8,435 nucleotides of DNA, taken from CAZLNV01 sp964561095 (lineage in GTDB: Bacteria; Bacillota_I; Bacilli_A; RF39; UBA660). The notes below the pieces were generated by a model. That model searched no databases. It was given only the letters and a program-made list of their open reading frames with translations, and was not told where the DNA came from. Positions within the stretch are counted from its first letter, which is position 1; each line of letters begins with the position of its first letter. The translations under genes were made by a program, and so were the position numbers. This document shows positions 1-7,009 of this stretch, piece by piece. Location: positions 1 through 8,435 of the forward strand of contig CAZLNV010000033.1 in NCBI GenBank assembly GCA_964561095.1. Direction: 5' to 3'.

Positions 1-310
1 TATTCTTTTTATTATAATCTTTTATTTCGTTATTTAGACTATTTTTTTCTGATATTAGTTTTGTATTATTTAATTGCAATTTTTCTAATTGAATTCTTTT
101 TTCATTGATAGTATTTATATTATTTGTCTTTGCTTTTATATCAGAATTTAATGCTATTATATAGTTTAATTTTTCGGTATTATTTTCAATTAATAAGTTT
201 AATTCTTTTATTTTTTCATTAAAAAAATATATATAATAAGTTGCTATTACTGAGGCAATAAAATTTATAATAATAAGTGTTATATATATAATTAATTTTT
301 TTGTTTTCAC
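1..310 (-). CDS. Membrane-anchored coiled-coil protein, N-terminal part (runs off left edge)
   Basis: This is an open reading frame of 103 codons without a stop that leaves the window. I chose GTG at 310 as the start because a full AGGAGG site lies 4 nt upstream; the ATG that overlaps it is followed at once by TGA. A short basic start (K2, K4, K5) is followed by a hydrophobic segment at about residues 6-29, a typical uncleaved membrane anchor. After that comes a long polar stretch rich in Glu, Lys, Asn and regularly spaced Leu/Ile, as in a coiled coil. The AGGAGG overlaps the stop codon of the decayed C39 peptidase gene upstream, so the two were probably co-transcribed and translationally coupled. 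The layout (anchor plus coiled coil) resembles the N-terminus of that neighbour, so a C39 domain may follow outside the window; this is inference. I do not recognise a named family. Confidence 0.72.
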   Translation of the reverse strand, partial: MKTKKLIIYITLIIINFIASVIATYYIYFFNEKIKELNLLIENNTEKLNYIIALNSDIKAKTNNINTINEKRIQLEKLQLNNTKLISEKNSLNNEIKDYNKKN

Positions 311-318
311 ATTTCCTC

Positions 319-1349
319 CTAATAATAAATTGCTCTTTTTCCCATATAATTGTACATATTTACAAATTTTGTTTTATCAAAGCTTTTAATTGTACCATCT
401 ATAGGATCTGAAACAATAATTTTACTTTCAGTATATCCAATGACTACTACAGTATGATTATATTTTTTCCAATTAATAGTTTCTCCAGTTGGTTTATAAA
501 TCCAAGTTTTATATATGTTTGAATCCTTTAAATTAACTGAAGTCCATACCACAGCTGGTCTATTACTTCTAATTATTTTATAAATAGAAGCGAAATTCAT
601 TCCAGTTCCATTTTTTATACCGCTTTTAAATTTTTCTGCTGTTTTAGCAAGACCTTTATCCCAAATACCCCATCCATTATTACTAGTTGGATCACCTAAA
701 AATTCATAGTTTGGATTCCCCCCATATAAAGTAGTACCTTCATAATATGGTTTTCCCCTTTAGGCAAAGCATTCATTATTGATTGAGCACTAATATCAAC
801 TTTATAATATTTAAGTAAAATTAATAACGCGATGCCCTCACAACCAGTTGGATATGAAGGATATTGTTTTATAGTTGGAATATTAGAAATTTTATAACTT
901 GATATTTGTTTATATGCAGTAGTTAATTCAATATTTTCCTTCTTTAAATCCACTAATTTTTTATTTAATTCTTCTATATTTAAAAATAAATTTTTTTCTT
1001 CATTAGTATTTTTTAAAATATTATTATCATATTCACTAATTAAATTCTTATAACCTTCCTAATTTTCATAAAATACTTTTGTAATTTCATCTAATTCTTC
1101 TAACTCTTTTATTTTATCATCCAACTTTTTCCCATCTAAATTTTCTTCGATTTTAAGCATTATTTCATCATTATGCATTTGTAAATAAAATTTTATGTTT
1201 ATTCGAGAAATAACAATAGAAAAAAATATTATCATTAGAGCTAATGTTACCATAAAAAGGTTTCTATATTTTCTTTCTATCTTACTAGATTCATCATTAC
1301 TAAAAAAATGTTTTTTTAGTATCATTTGTATATTTTGAATCAGTTTCAT
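319..1349 (-). pseudogene. Decayed membrane-anchored C39-type cysteine peptidase (amber codon plus frameshift)
   Basis: Joined across two lesions, this reads as a protein of about 343 residues: a cytosolic tail, one membrane segment (about residues 29-49), a Glu/Lys/Asn-rich coiled coil, then a C-terminal papain-like domain of the Peptidase_C39_2 type. The domain shows the Cys motif PTGCEG (Cys codon 840-842), the conserved stretch LYGGNP...FLGDP, the His in YNHTVVVIGY (codon 454-456) and the Asp in SDP (codon 406-408), so the catalytic triad survives. Lesion 1 is an in-frame TAG at 1059-1061; the frame continues unchanged for 35 codons with no start codon before GTG at 953. Lesion 2 is a one-base loss in the G4A4 tract (751-758 on the plus strand), after which the family-like sequence resumes in the other frame. 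The start is ATG 1349, with AGAGG 6 nt upstream. It was probably a surface peptidase or amidase-like protein. It could still make a short anchored fragment of 96 residues. Confidence 0.82.
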
Positions 1350-1382
1350 ATTAACCTCTACCAATTTTATTATTATGCAAAA

Positions 1383-1391
1383 ATTATATCA
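1383..1391 (-). promoter_or_regulatory. Extended -10 promoter for the C39 peptidase gene
   Basis: The minus strand reads TGATATAAT, a perfect extended -10 element (TGnTATAAT), about 34 nt before the ATG at 1349. No good -35 is visible; the hexamer at 17 bp spacing is GTGTAA, which fits an extended -10 promoter. The start site would lie near 1376, leaving a leader of about 27 nt that contains the AGAGG ribosome site. Confidence 0.6.
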
Positions 1392-1441
1392 TATTGAAAA
1401 ACCTTTTACACTATTTTTGAAAAATTTGTATTTTAAAATTT

Positions 1442-1456
1442 AATATAGATATTTTT
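1442..1456. repeat. 15-nt direct repeat, copy 1 (divergent intergenic region)
   Basis: The sequence AATATAGATATTTTT occurs here and again at 1504-1518, 62 bp apart, close to a whole number of helical turns (about 5.9). Both copies are preceded by an ATTTA-like string. They lie between the divergent C39 and recU promoters. In such AT-rich DNA chance similarity is possible, but 15 identical positions in a 180-bp spacer is notable. Confidence 0.5.
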
Positions 1457-1503
1457 ACCTTTTTTTAAATATATAGTGTCTAGCAAGCAATTGAAATATT
1501 TAA

Positions 1504-1518
1504 AATATAGATATTTTT
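1504..1518. repeat. 15-nt direct repeat, copy 2 (overlaps the recU -35 position)
   Basis: This is the second copy of AATATAGATATTTTT. It covers the hexamer TAGATA that sits at the -35 position of the recU promoter, so a protein binding the repeat would affect recU-ponA transcription. No such protein is known from the sequence. The rest of the 1365-1541 spacer shows nothing else I can support. Confidence 0.5.
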
Positions 1519-1536
1519 GTATTTATATTGTATAAT
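1508..1536 (+). promoter_or_regulatory. Promoter for recU-ponA
   Basis: There is a perfect -10 TATAAT at 1531-1536 with a weak -35-like TAGATA (4 of 6) at 1508-1513 and a 17-bp spacer. The predicted start of transcription is near 1543, which falls on or just after the upstream in-frame ATG at 1542 and argues for the TTG at 1554 as the recU start. Confidence 0.55.
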
Positions 1537-1553
1537 TATAAATGGTGATATGT

Positions 1554-2096
1554 TTGAAAACTTATAGTTTTAAAAATAGAGGCATGTTTTTAGAAAAAAT
1601 GATTAATGAAAGTAATTCTTATTATGTATCTACTAATAAAGCTTTAATATTTAAAAAACCAACACCAATAAAAATAATTAATGTCTCGTATCCTAATAAT
1701 AAAGCCCTTATTAATAAGGCGGTATTTGAAAATATTTCAACGCTTGATTACAATGGATTATATAGAGGAAAATATATAGAATTTGACGCTAAAGAATCAA
1801 AAAATATTACTTCTTTTCCTTTATCAAATATCAAGGAGCATCAAATTAACCATATTAATAATGTTATTAAGCATGGGGGAATAGTTTTCTTAATACTATT
1901 CATATGTAATAAGTTTTATTTATTAGATGGTAAAACATTAATTCACTTTATTAATACTAATGACAGAAAATCTATACCAATTGAATATATTAATAATAAT
2001 GCTTATATAATAAAAGAATGTTACACACCACGATTAGATTATTTAAAGGTAGTAGATAAAATATATTTTGAAGGAGTTGGAAATGAAAAAAATTAA
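1554..2096 (+). CDS. recU: Holliday junction resolvase RecU
   Basis: RecU is a Mg-dependent endonuclease that cleaves Holliday junctions in recombinational repair and chromosome segregation in Bacillota. Diagnostic blocks are present in order: NRGMFLE (residues 8-14), NSYY, KKPTPI (34-39), the nuclease core STLDYNGLYRGKYIEFDAKES (62-82) and TSFPL with a following HQINH. The metal-binding set is seen as D65, D78 and K80; the usual Glu of the E-A-K motif is Asp here, a conservative change. With TTG 1554 as start the protein is 180 residues, shorter at the N-terminus than Bacillus RecU (about 206). I prefer TTG because GGTGAT lies 4 nt upstream and the predicted transcript begins near 1543; the alternative is ATG 1542 (184 residues, would be leaderless). 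The stop overlaps the PBP start by 14 nt, the classical recU-ponA coupling of wall growth and chromosome maintenance. Confidence 0.93.
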   Translation: MKTYSFKNRGMFLEKMINESNSYYVSTNKALIFKKPTPIKIINVSYPNNKALINKAVFENISTLDYNGLYRGKYIEFDAKESKNITSFPLSNIKEHQINHINNVIKHGGIVFLILFICNKFYLLDGKTLIHFINTNDRKSIPIEYINNNAYIIKECYTPRLDYLKVVDKIYFEGVGNEKN

Positions 2097-4926
2097 TTTC
2101 GATAAAATTAGGGATAATAAAAAAAATAAACTTAAAATTAAATTTAGAAAAAATAGAAACCAGGAGGTTATTACTAAACCGAAGGTAGAAAAAGCCAAAA
2201 AGAAAAGCAAAAAGTTAAGATTTGGATATTATTTACTTGTTTTAATAACATTTTTAGCTATTTGTGCTTTTGTTGGATGTATAGGTTTTTGTTATTATAT
2301 ATACAAAAGTGCCCCTGAATTTGATCCAAAACAACTATATGAAAAAGAAGCTACCTTGATATATGATAGTAATGAGAATTTGATTGCTACTTTGGGAACT
2401 GAAAAAAGAGAAAAAATTACATACGATGAACTTCCTGAAGTATTAATTGATGCAATCATTGCTACAGAAGATTCGAGATTTTTTCAGCATAATGGCTTTG
2501 ACTTTCCTAGATTTGCAAAAGCTACATTAGGGCAATTAATTGGAAAAAGTGGTGCTGGTGGAGCCTCAACGCTTACAATGCAAGTATCTAAAAATTCTTT
2601 TACTTCTACTGAGTCAAGTGGTGTTGCTGGTATAATAAGAAAATTCACTGATATATATATGTCTGTATTTAAAATCGAAAAGAATTATACAAAAGAAGAA
2701 ATTTTAGAGTTATATGTAAATAGTCCATATCTTGGCGGCGGTGCATATGGTGTTGAACAAGCTAGTCGTGCTCATTTTGGAAAAAGTGTAAAAGACTTAT
2801 CATTAGCGGAAGCTTCCTTAATTGCCGGATTATTTCAAGCTCCCGGAGCATATGACCCTTATTTGAATCCTACTGATGCAGAAGCAAGACGAAATCAAGT
2901 TTTAAATTTGATGGTTAGGCACGGATATATTGATAAAGAATTAGCGGATGCTACAAAAAAGATTTCGGTTAAAAGCTTATTGGTATCAGAAAATAATAAT
3001 TCTGATAAAAATAAATATCAAGGATTTATAGATACAGTAGTTCAAGAAGTATTAGATAATACAGGAAGTAATCCTTATGATGTTCCTATGATTATTTATT
3101 CAACTATGGTTTCTTCAAAACAAGATGCAATAAATAGCTTTTATAGTAAATATAAATTTCCAAATGATAAAGCTCAGCTAGGAATCGCAGTTATAAATAA
3201 TAATACAGGTGCTATATTAGCAGTCGGTACTGGAAGAAGTACTACTGATAAAATGACATGGAATGCTGCTACTCAATCAAAAGCACATCCTGGTTCAACA
3301 GCAAAACCACTTTTTGAATATGGACCCGGAATTGAATACTTAAAATGGTCTACATACACACCTTTCTTTGATGAAAAAGGTCAGATAAAATATTCCAGTG
3401 GAAAAGCTATTAGCAATTATAATAATGATTATGATGGACTTCTTACTTTAAAAACATGTTTAGTAGAATCAAAAAACACATGTGCTTTACAAGCTTTTCA
3501 AAAATTAGATAATAAGCTAATATATAATTTTGTTACATCGGTAGGTATTACTCCAGAGACCACTAATGAATATGTTGGTGAGTCACATTCAGTTGGAGGG
3601 TTTACTGGTGCTTCTCCTGTTCAAATGGCTTCTGCATATCAAATATTTGCTAATGGTGGATATTATAACAAATCTTATTCATACACAAAAATTATTTTTA
3701 GAGAATCTGAAGAAGTTATAGAAACAAATGTAACAAAGACTAAAATTATATCCCCACAAACTGCTTACTTAATTACGAATATATTATTAGGTGTTACACC
3801 AAGTTCCTCAAAAATTTCAAATACTGATATTGCCACAAAAACTGGAACTAGTACCTATGATGAAGACTTCTTAAAAAAATATAAATTACAAAATGCAAAT
3901 ATTATTAGAGATTCATGGGTTGTTTCATATACAACTGATTATACTTTAGCATTCTGGTATGGTTATAAATCATTAGATGAGGAACACCGTGCATGCAAAT
4001 GCTATAACACTTTCAGTGCTGCAAGTAGACAAAGAAAAGAAATAGGAGCAGCATTATCAAAAAGCATATTTGATAAAAATGCTAAATTTAAAAAGCCAAC
4101 TGGTATTTCAAGTGTTGAAGTTGAATTAGAAACAATACCTGCTCAAAAAGCCAGTGAGTATACTCCTTCAAGTTTAAAACAAACACATTTATTTGTTACA
4201 GGAAGTGAACCTACTGAAACTTCATCAAGATTCAGTAAACTAGCAGCGCCTTCAAATCTTACTGTCAATGAAGTCGGTTCTACAGTAAATCTTTCATGGG
4301 TTTCACCGGGTATTCCTACTGCAGTTGATTCTACTTATCTTGGAAACTATTTTAATAGTGGGTATGGTAATTTTGCAGAAAAATATCTTAATAAAAGATT
4401 AGCTTACAATCAGTCTTATATCGGATCATTTGGATTTGATATATACTTAATTAAAGGTTCTACATCTAAATATATCGGATGGACTTCTGATACTAATTAC
4501 ACTATAAATTTATTAGAACACACTGGTACTTGGGATGCAGTTGTAGTAAAATCTGCATACTCTAAATTTAAAACCAATAATAGTGATGGAATAAAAAAAT
4601 ATTTAAGTACTTATCAAGAACCAATTTCAATTAATATAACGATGAAATCACTATCAATGAAAAAAAATACTTCTTGGGGGGGAAGTAATTCGAGTGACAT
4701 TACTAGTATCAAAATCAATAATGAATCTATAGATAATTATCAAGCAACATTACAAATTTCAAGTATCAAAAATTCTTCAGGAGAAATAGCAATTGGTAAT
4801 ATGCTATCAACTCCAGATACCTACACAGTTTCATATTTGGTTACTTTTAGTTATAATGATGCTTCAGGAGTAAATAAAAGATACACGGAAAAAACTACTC
4901 AATCAGTAGCAATTACTGAAAATTAA
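2083..4926 (+). CDS. ponA: Class A penicillin-binding protein (bifunctional transglycosylase/transpeptidase)
   Basis: This enzyme polymerises lipid II into glycan strands and cross-links the peptides, outside the membrane. Residues 1-46 are a very lysine-rich cytosolic tail and 49-74 the membrane anchor. The GT51 domain shows ATEDSRFFQHNGFD with catalytic E129, GASTLTMQ (160-167), KEEILELYVN (204-213) and LSLAEASLIAGLFQAP. The transpeptidase domain has all three motifs: STAK with nucleophile S405, SKN at 463-465 and KTGT at 586-589. From about 722 follows a fibronectin-III-like module with an extra loop, then about 120 residues of serine/threonine-rich, probably beta-structured tail. No PASTA domain is seen. 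A CxC pair (C638, C640) lies late in the transpeptidase domain. The start is ATG 2083, with GGAG 8 nt upstream inside recU; an in-frame TTG at 2068 is not needed. Length is 947 residues, similar to Bacillus PBP1. It shares a terminator with nth. Confidence 0.95.
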   Translation: MKKINFDKIRDNKKNKLKIKFRKNRNQEVITKPKVEKAKKKSKKLRFGYYLLVLITFLAICAFVGCIGFCYYIYKSAPEFDPKQLYEKEATLIYDSNENLIATLGTEKREKITYDELPEVLIDAIIATEDSRFFQHNGFDFPRFAKATLGQLIGKSGAGGASTLTMQVSKNSFTSTESSGVAGIIRKFTDIYMSVFKIEKNYTKEEILELYVNSPYLGGGAYGVEQASRAHFGKSVKDLSLAEASLIAGLFQAPGAYDPYLNPTDAEARRNQVLNLMVRHGYIDKELADATKKISVKSLLVSENNNSDKNKYQGFIDTVVQEVLDNTGSNPYDVPMIIYSTMVSSKQDAINSFYSKYKFPNDKAQLGIAVINNNTGAILAVGTGRSTTDKMTWNAATQSKAHPGSTAKPLFEYGPGIEYLKWSTYTPFFDEKGQIKYSSGKAISNYNNDYDGLLTLKTCLVESKNTCALQAFQKLDNKLIYNFVTSVGITPETTNEYVGESHSVGGFTGASPVQMASAYQIFANGGYYNKSYSYTKIIFRESEEVIETNVTKTKIISPQTAYLITNILLGVTPSSSKISNTDIATKTGTSTYDEDFLKKYKLQNANIIRDSWVVSYTTDYTLAFWYGYKSLDEEHRACKCYNTFSAASRQRKEIGAALSKSIFDKNAKFKKPTGISSVEVELETIPAQKASEYTPSSLKQTHLFVTGSEPTETSSRFSKLAAPSNLTVNEVGSTVNLSWVSPGIPTAVDSTYLGNYFNSGYGNFAEKYLNKRLAYNQSYIGSFGFDIYLIKGSTSKYIGWTSDTNYTINLLEHTGTWDAVVVKSAYSKFKTNNSDGIKKYLSTYQEPISINITMKSLSMKKNTSWGGSNSSDITSIKINNESIDNYQATLQISSIKNSSGEIAIGNMLSTPDTYTVSYLVTFSYNDASGVNKRYTEKTTQSVAITEN

Positions 4927-4946
4927 AAAAGGATTATTCCTTTTTT
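4925..4946. terminator. Bidirectional intrinsic terminator between ponA and nth
   Basis: AAAAAAGGA (4925-4933) pairs with TCCTTTTTT (4938-4946) around a 4-nt loop, with T tracts on both strands. It starts inside the ponA stop codon, and the nth stop codon (4934-4936) is in the loop, so it serves both convergent operons. The stem is mostly A-T, so its strength is moderate. Confidence 0.75.
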
Positions 4947-5560
4947 ATTTTGTCTTTTGAATTACATTCATTATATAATAAGCATTCACTACATTTTGGC
5001 TTTTTGCTTAAACATACATATCTTCCAAACAATAGTAATTGTTCACCTATTCTTTTATATTCAAAACCATCAAAAAATTTGTATAATTTTTTTTCAATTG
5101 TTAGTACATCATCATCCATAGAAGCTATTTTTAATCTTTTAGAAACTCTGGTTACATGTGTATCAACAGCTATCAAATTTTCACCATATAATACTGACAA
5201 TACTACATTAGCACTTTTTCTCCCCAAACCTGGTATGCTTTCTAAAATTTTCCTATCTTTTGGAACTTTGTTATATTTAATTAATTCGCTTGTTATCATT
5301 TTAAAATATTTTGCTTTTGTTCTATACAAACCGATACTAGATATTAGATTAGTTATTTCTAATATAGATAGACTATTTAATTCTTCTAAAGTTTTATACT
5401 TCTCATATATTGGCCTCATAACCAAATTTACTCTTTCATCAGTTGATTGAGCACTTAACATAACACTAAGAACTAATTCATAATCATTGGTAAAATTAAG
5501 TTCGCATTTTGGATTAGGAAAATAAACTTCTAGTGAATCCACTATTTTATTTTTTTTCAT
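4934..5560 (-). CDS. nth: Endonuclease III (DNA glycosylase/AP lyase)
   Basis: Nth removes oxidised pyrimidines and nicks abasic sites in base excision repair. With the third of three consecutive ATG codons as start the protein is 208 residues, the normal family size. Visible hallmarks are LSAQSTDERVN (35-45), the helix-hairpin-helix IPGLGRKSANVV with catalytic Lys K115, the VDTHVTRVSKRL motif with catalytic Asp D133, and the iron-sulfur cluster ligands C183-x6-C190-x2-C193-x5-C199. Three starts are possible (5566, 5563, 5560); AGAGG lies directly before the first, and only the third has a normal 6-nt spacing. The start overlaps the end of dnaD by 14 nt, so translation is coupled. The dnaD-nth pair is conserved in Bacillota. 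The antisense open frame at 4950-5450 is a shadow of this gene. Confidence 0.95.
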   Translation of the reverse strand: MKKNKIVDSLEVYFPNPKCELNFTNDYELVLSVMLSAQSTDERVNLVMRPIYEKYKTLEELNSLSILEITNLISSIGLYRTKAKYFKMITSELIKYNKVPKDRKILESIPGLGRKSANVVLSVLYGENLIAVDTHVTRVSKRLKIASMDDDVLTIEKKLYKFFDGFEYKRIGEQLLLFGRYVCLSKKPKCSECLLYNECNSKDKIKKE

Positions 5561-6149
5561 CATCATCCTCTAACCAATTGTAATCGAATACTTTAACAAA
5601 TTCATCATCATTACTTTTATTACTTATTTTTTTCTTTGTCCATTCATATATAATTTTATCAATATATCTTAAATTAGTAACGCCATTTAAAACTGCTTCT
5701 TTTAACGCACCTTTAATAGTGTCTTCAGATATATTATTTTCTAACCATTTACCAATAGTTTCATACTCTATAGGTGATAAAGTCCTTCCAAATTCATTTT
5801 CGAATAAACTATATATATCACTTTCTTCTTTCACTTCGGGTATATCAAGAATTAATTTGTTATAAAATGTATCTAAAGATATTTCTTCACTAATTTTATC
5901 ATTAGTTTTTTTTATATTCACTTCAATTAAACCTTTTTTTATTAAGTTATCAAAAGAAGTAAGAATTTCTTCCTCTGTTAAAGATGTATAATTATTAATT
6001 AGCTTCATATCTAATTCATTAATAATATTAATAAAGAATAACAAAAGTAAAAAATCATTTACAGATATATTAAATTTTTTAATATTCTTTAATATCAATG
6101 GATTTATACTAAAATTTTTTGATTTTATAAATTCTTTAATCTTATCCAT
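5547..6149 (-). CDS. dnaD: DnaD replication initiation/primosome protein
   Basis: DnaD remodels DNA at oriC and, with DnaB and DnaI, helps load the replicative helicase in low-GC Gram-positives. Residues 1 to about 95 fit the winged-helix DDBH1 domain (SLTEEEILTSFDNLIKKGLIEV is the recognisable helix-turn-helix part). Residues about 113-172 form the helical DDBH2 domain (LFENEFGRTLSPIEYETI), ending in the diagnostic YxxxIxxxW motif at Y162, I166 and W170. The tail FDYNWLEDDD is acidic, as is common in the family. Length (200 residues) is slightly below the Bacillus protein (about 230). ATG 6149 has AGAGG 6 nt upstream. It is followed by nth with overlapping codons and preceded by cca; a promoter lies just before it. 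Confidence 0.92.
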   Translation of the reverse strand: MDKIKEFIKSKNFSINPLILKNIKKFNISVNDFLLLLFFINIINELDMKLINNYTSLTEEEILTSFDNLIKKGLIEVNIKKTNDKISEEISLDTFYNKLILDIPEVKEESDIYSLFENEFGRTLSPIEYETIGKWLENNISEDTIKGALKEAVLNGVTNLRYIDKIIYEWTKKKISNKSNDDEFVKVFDYNWLEDDDEKK

Positions 6150-6167
6150 AAATACCTCTTATATATT

Positions 6168-6195
6168 ATTATACTTTATTTTTTTATTTCTTCAA
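6168..6195 (-). promoter_or_regulatory. Promoter for dnaD-nth, inside the 3' end of cca
   Basis: On the minus strand TTGAAG (6195-6190) and a perfect TATAAT (6173-6168) are 16 bp apart. The -35 lies in the last codons of cca. Predicted transcription starts near 6161, giving a leader of only about 12 nt that begins almost directly with the AGAGG ribosome site. No terminator is visible between cca and dnaD, so readthrough from cca is also likely. Confidence 0.6.
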
Positions 6196-6969
6196 ATAAC
6201 TATTTATAATCTTTTTTTCATTTTTAGTAAAATTATATTTTTCAGAATACTTTAATTTACTCCATACTTCAAGATAATTACCACAGTCATCTACTTTATT
6301 AAATGAAATGCCAAAGCATTCACATAAATTATATTTAACTATATAATTAAAAAAATTCATGTAATTATTACTGCTAAATATTTTATCAAGTTCATATTTT
6401 TTCTTACCATAATTAATATTATTTAATAAACTCTTATTATTAATAATAAAATTATTTAATTCATTATCTAAATGAAAATCCAATATTATCATTAACCTTA
6501 TTGCTCTTAAAATTCTTGTATTATCTTCAATTAACCTTTTGCTAGTGCTACGTATTGCTTTAATAATTTTATTATTTAGATCGCTTAATCCGTTAAATGG
6601 ATCATATATATCATTATCTTTATTCATATAAATTGCATTTATAGTAAAATCTCTTCTTCTTGCATCTTCAGATATGTTATTACATAATTCTATTTTTGTA
6701 GGTTTATTATTTTGATATGAAAATTCATATCTATAAGTTGTAATTGAAATATTATATTCTTTAATATTAAATTTAATTGAATTATACTCATCAAACTTTT
6801 TTGTATATTTAAATAATGATTTCAATTTATCATATGGCATATTAGTAGCAATATCAACGTCTGTTGAACATTTCATTAGCAAATAGTCTCTTACATATCC
6901 CCCAACCAAAAACGCCTCATAACCGTTATTTTCTATTGTAATTAATATATTCTTAATATCTTTATCCAT
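6184..6969 (-). CDS. cca: Short CCA-adding enzyme / tRNA nucleotidyltransferase (class II)
   Basis: This enzyme builds or repairs the 3' CCA end of tRNAs. The head domain shows FLVGGYVRDYLL with the metal-binding DVD pair (D37, D39), TTYRYE (77-82), RRRDFTINA (104-112), DPFNG (124-128) and EDNTRILRAIR (149-159), the template-binding set of class II enzymes. At residue 75 a serine stands where I recall an acidic residue before TTFR in many relatives. A neck-like part follows (GKKKYELDKIF), but the protein ends at 261 residues, whereas Bacillus-type enzymes have about 400, so most of the tail domain is absent or very short. I chose ATG 6969; the in-frame TTG at 6999 lies inside the HU terminator hairpin. 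No clear Shine-Dalgarno site or own promoter is visible, so expression may depend on HU readthrough. A poly(A) polymerase of the same superfamily is possible but less likely here. Confidence 0.86.
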   Translation of the reverse strand: MDKDIKNILITIENNGYEAFLVGGYVRDYLLMKCSTDVDIATNMPYDKLKSLFKYTKKFDEYNSIKFNIKEYNISITTYRYEFSYQNNKPTKIELCNNISEDARRRDFTINAIYMNKDNDIYDPFNGLSDLNNKIIKAIRSTSKRLIEDNTRILRAIRLMIILDFHLDNELNNFIINNKSLLNNINYGKKKYELDKIFSSNNYMNFFNYIVKYNLCECFGISFNKVDDCGNYLEVWSKLKYSEKYNFTKNEKKIINSYLKK

Positions 6970-6985
6970 AATAGTTTTAATGTCT

Positions 6986-7009
6986 AAAAAAAAAGCCAAA
7001 GGCTTTTTT
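6986..7009 (-). terminator. Intrinsic terminator after HU
   Basis: Read on the minus strand, a 9-bp stem (AAAAAAGCC / GGCTTTTTT, 3-nt loop) is followed by further T residues to make a run of nine. The stem begins inside the HU stop codon (7008-7010). It stands between HU and cca and would limit readthrough into cca. Confidence 0.82.

Noticed and set aside
751..758. Programmed ribosomal frameshift in the C39 gene
   Set aside because: A -1 shift would be needed, but the in-frame codons GGG GAA AAC do not form a canonical X XXY YYZ slippery site, and the upstream amber codon already prevents translation from reaching this point.
319..953. Two separate small genes (319-600 and 696-953)
   Set aside because: Together they make one continuous C39 domain; the ATG at 600 has no ribosome site and lies in the middle of the conserved fold.
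1059..1061. TAG read as an amino acid (stop-codon recoding)
   Set aside because: TAG is used as a true final stop at 7411-7413 and 319-321, directly before a terminator loop and a ribosome site respectively, and the same gene has a second, unrelated lesion.
1365..1553. Small RNA gene or riboswitch in the divergent spacer
   Set aside because: The spacer is almost only A and T without a stable GC-containing stem or terminator, so two promoters and the repeat explain what can be seen.
4950..5450. Open frame of 166 codons on the plus strand
   Set aside because: It lies fully antisense to nth, whose catalytic residues and iron-sulfur cysteines are clear, and its translation resembles no protein family.
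6969..6999. Upstream TTG start for cca at 6999
   Set aside because: It sits in the loop of the HU terminator and would encode its T run as MAFFL; the family-like sequence begins after the ATG at 6969.
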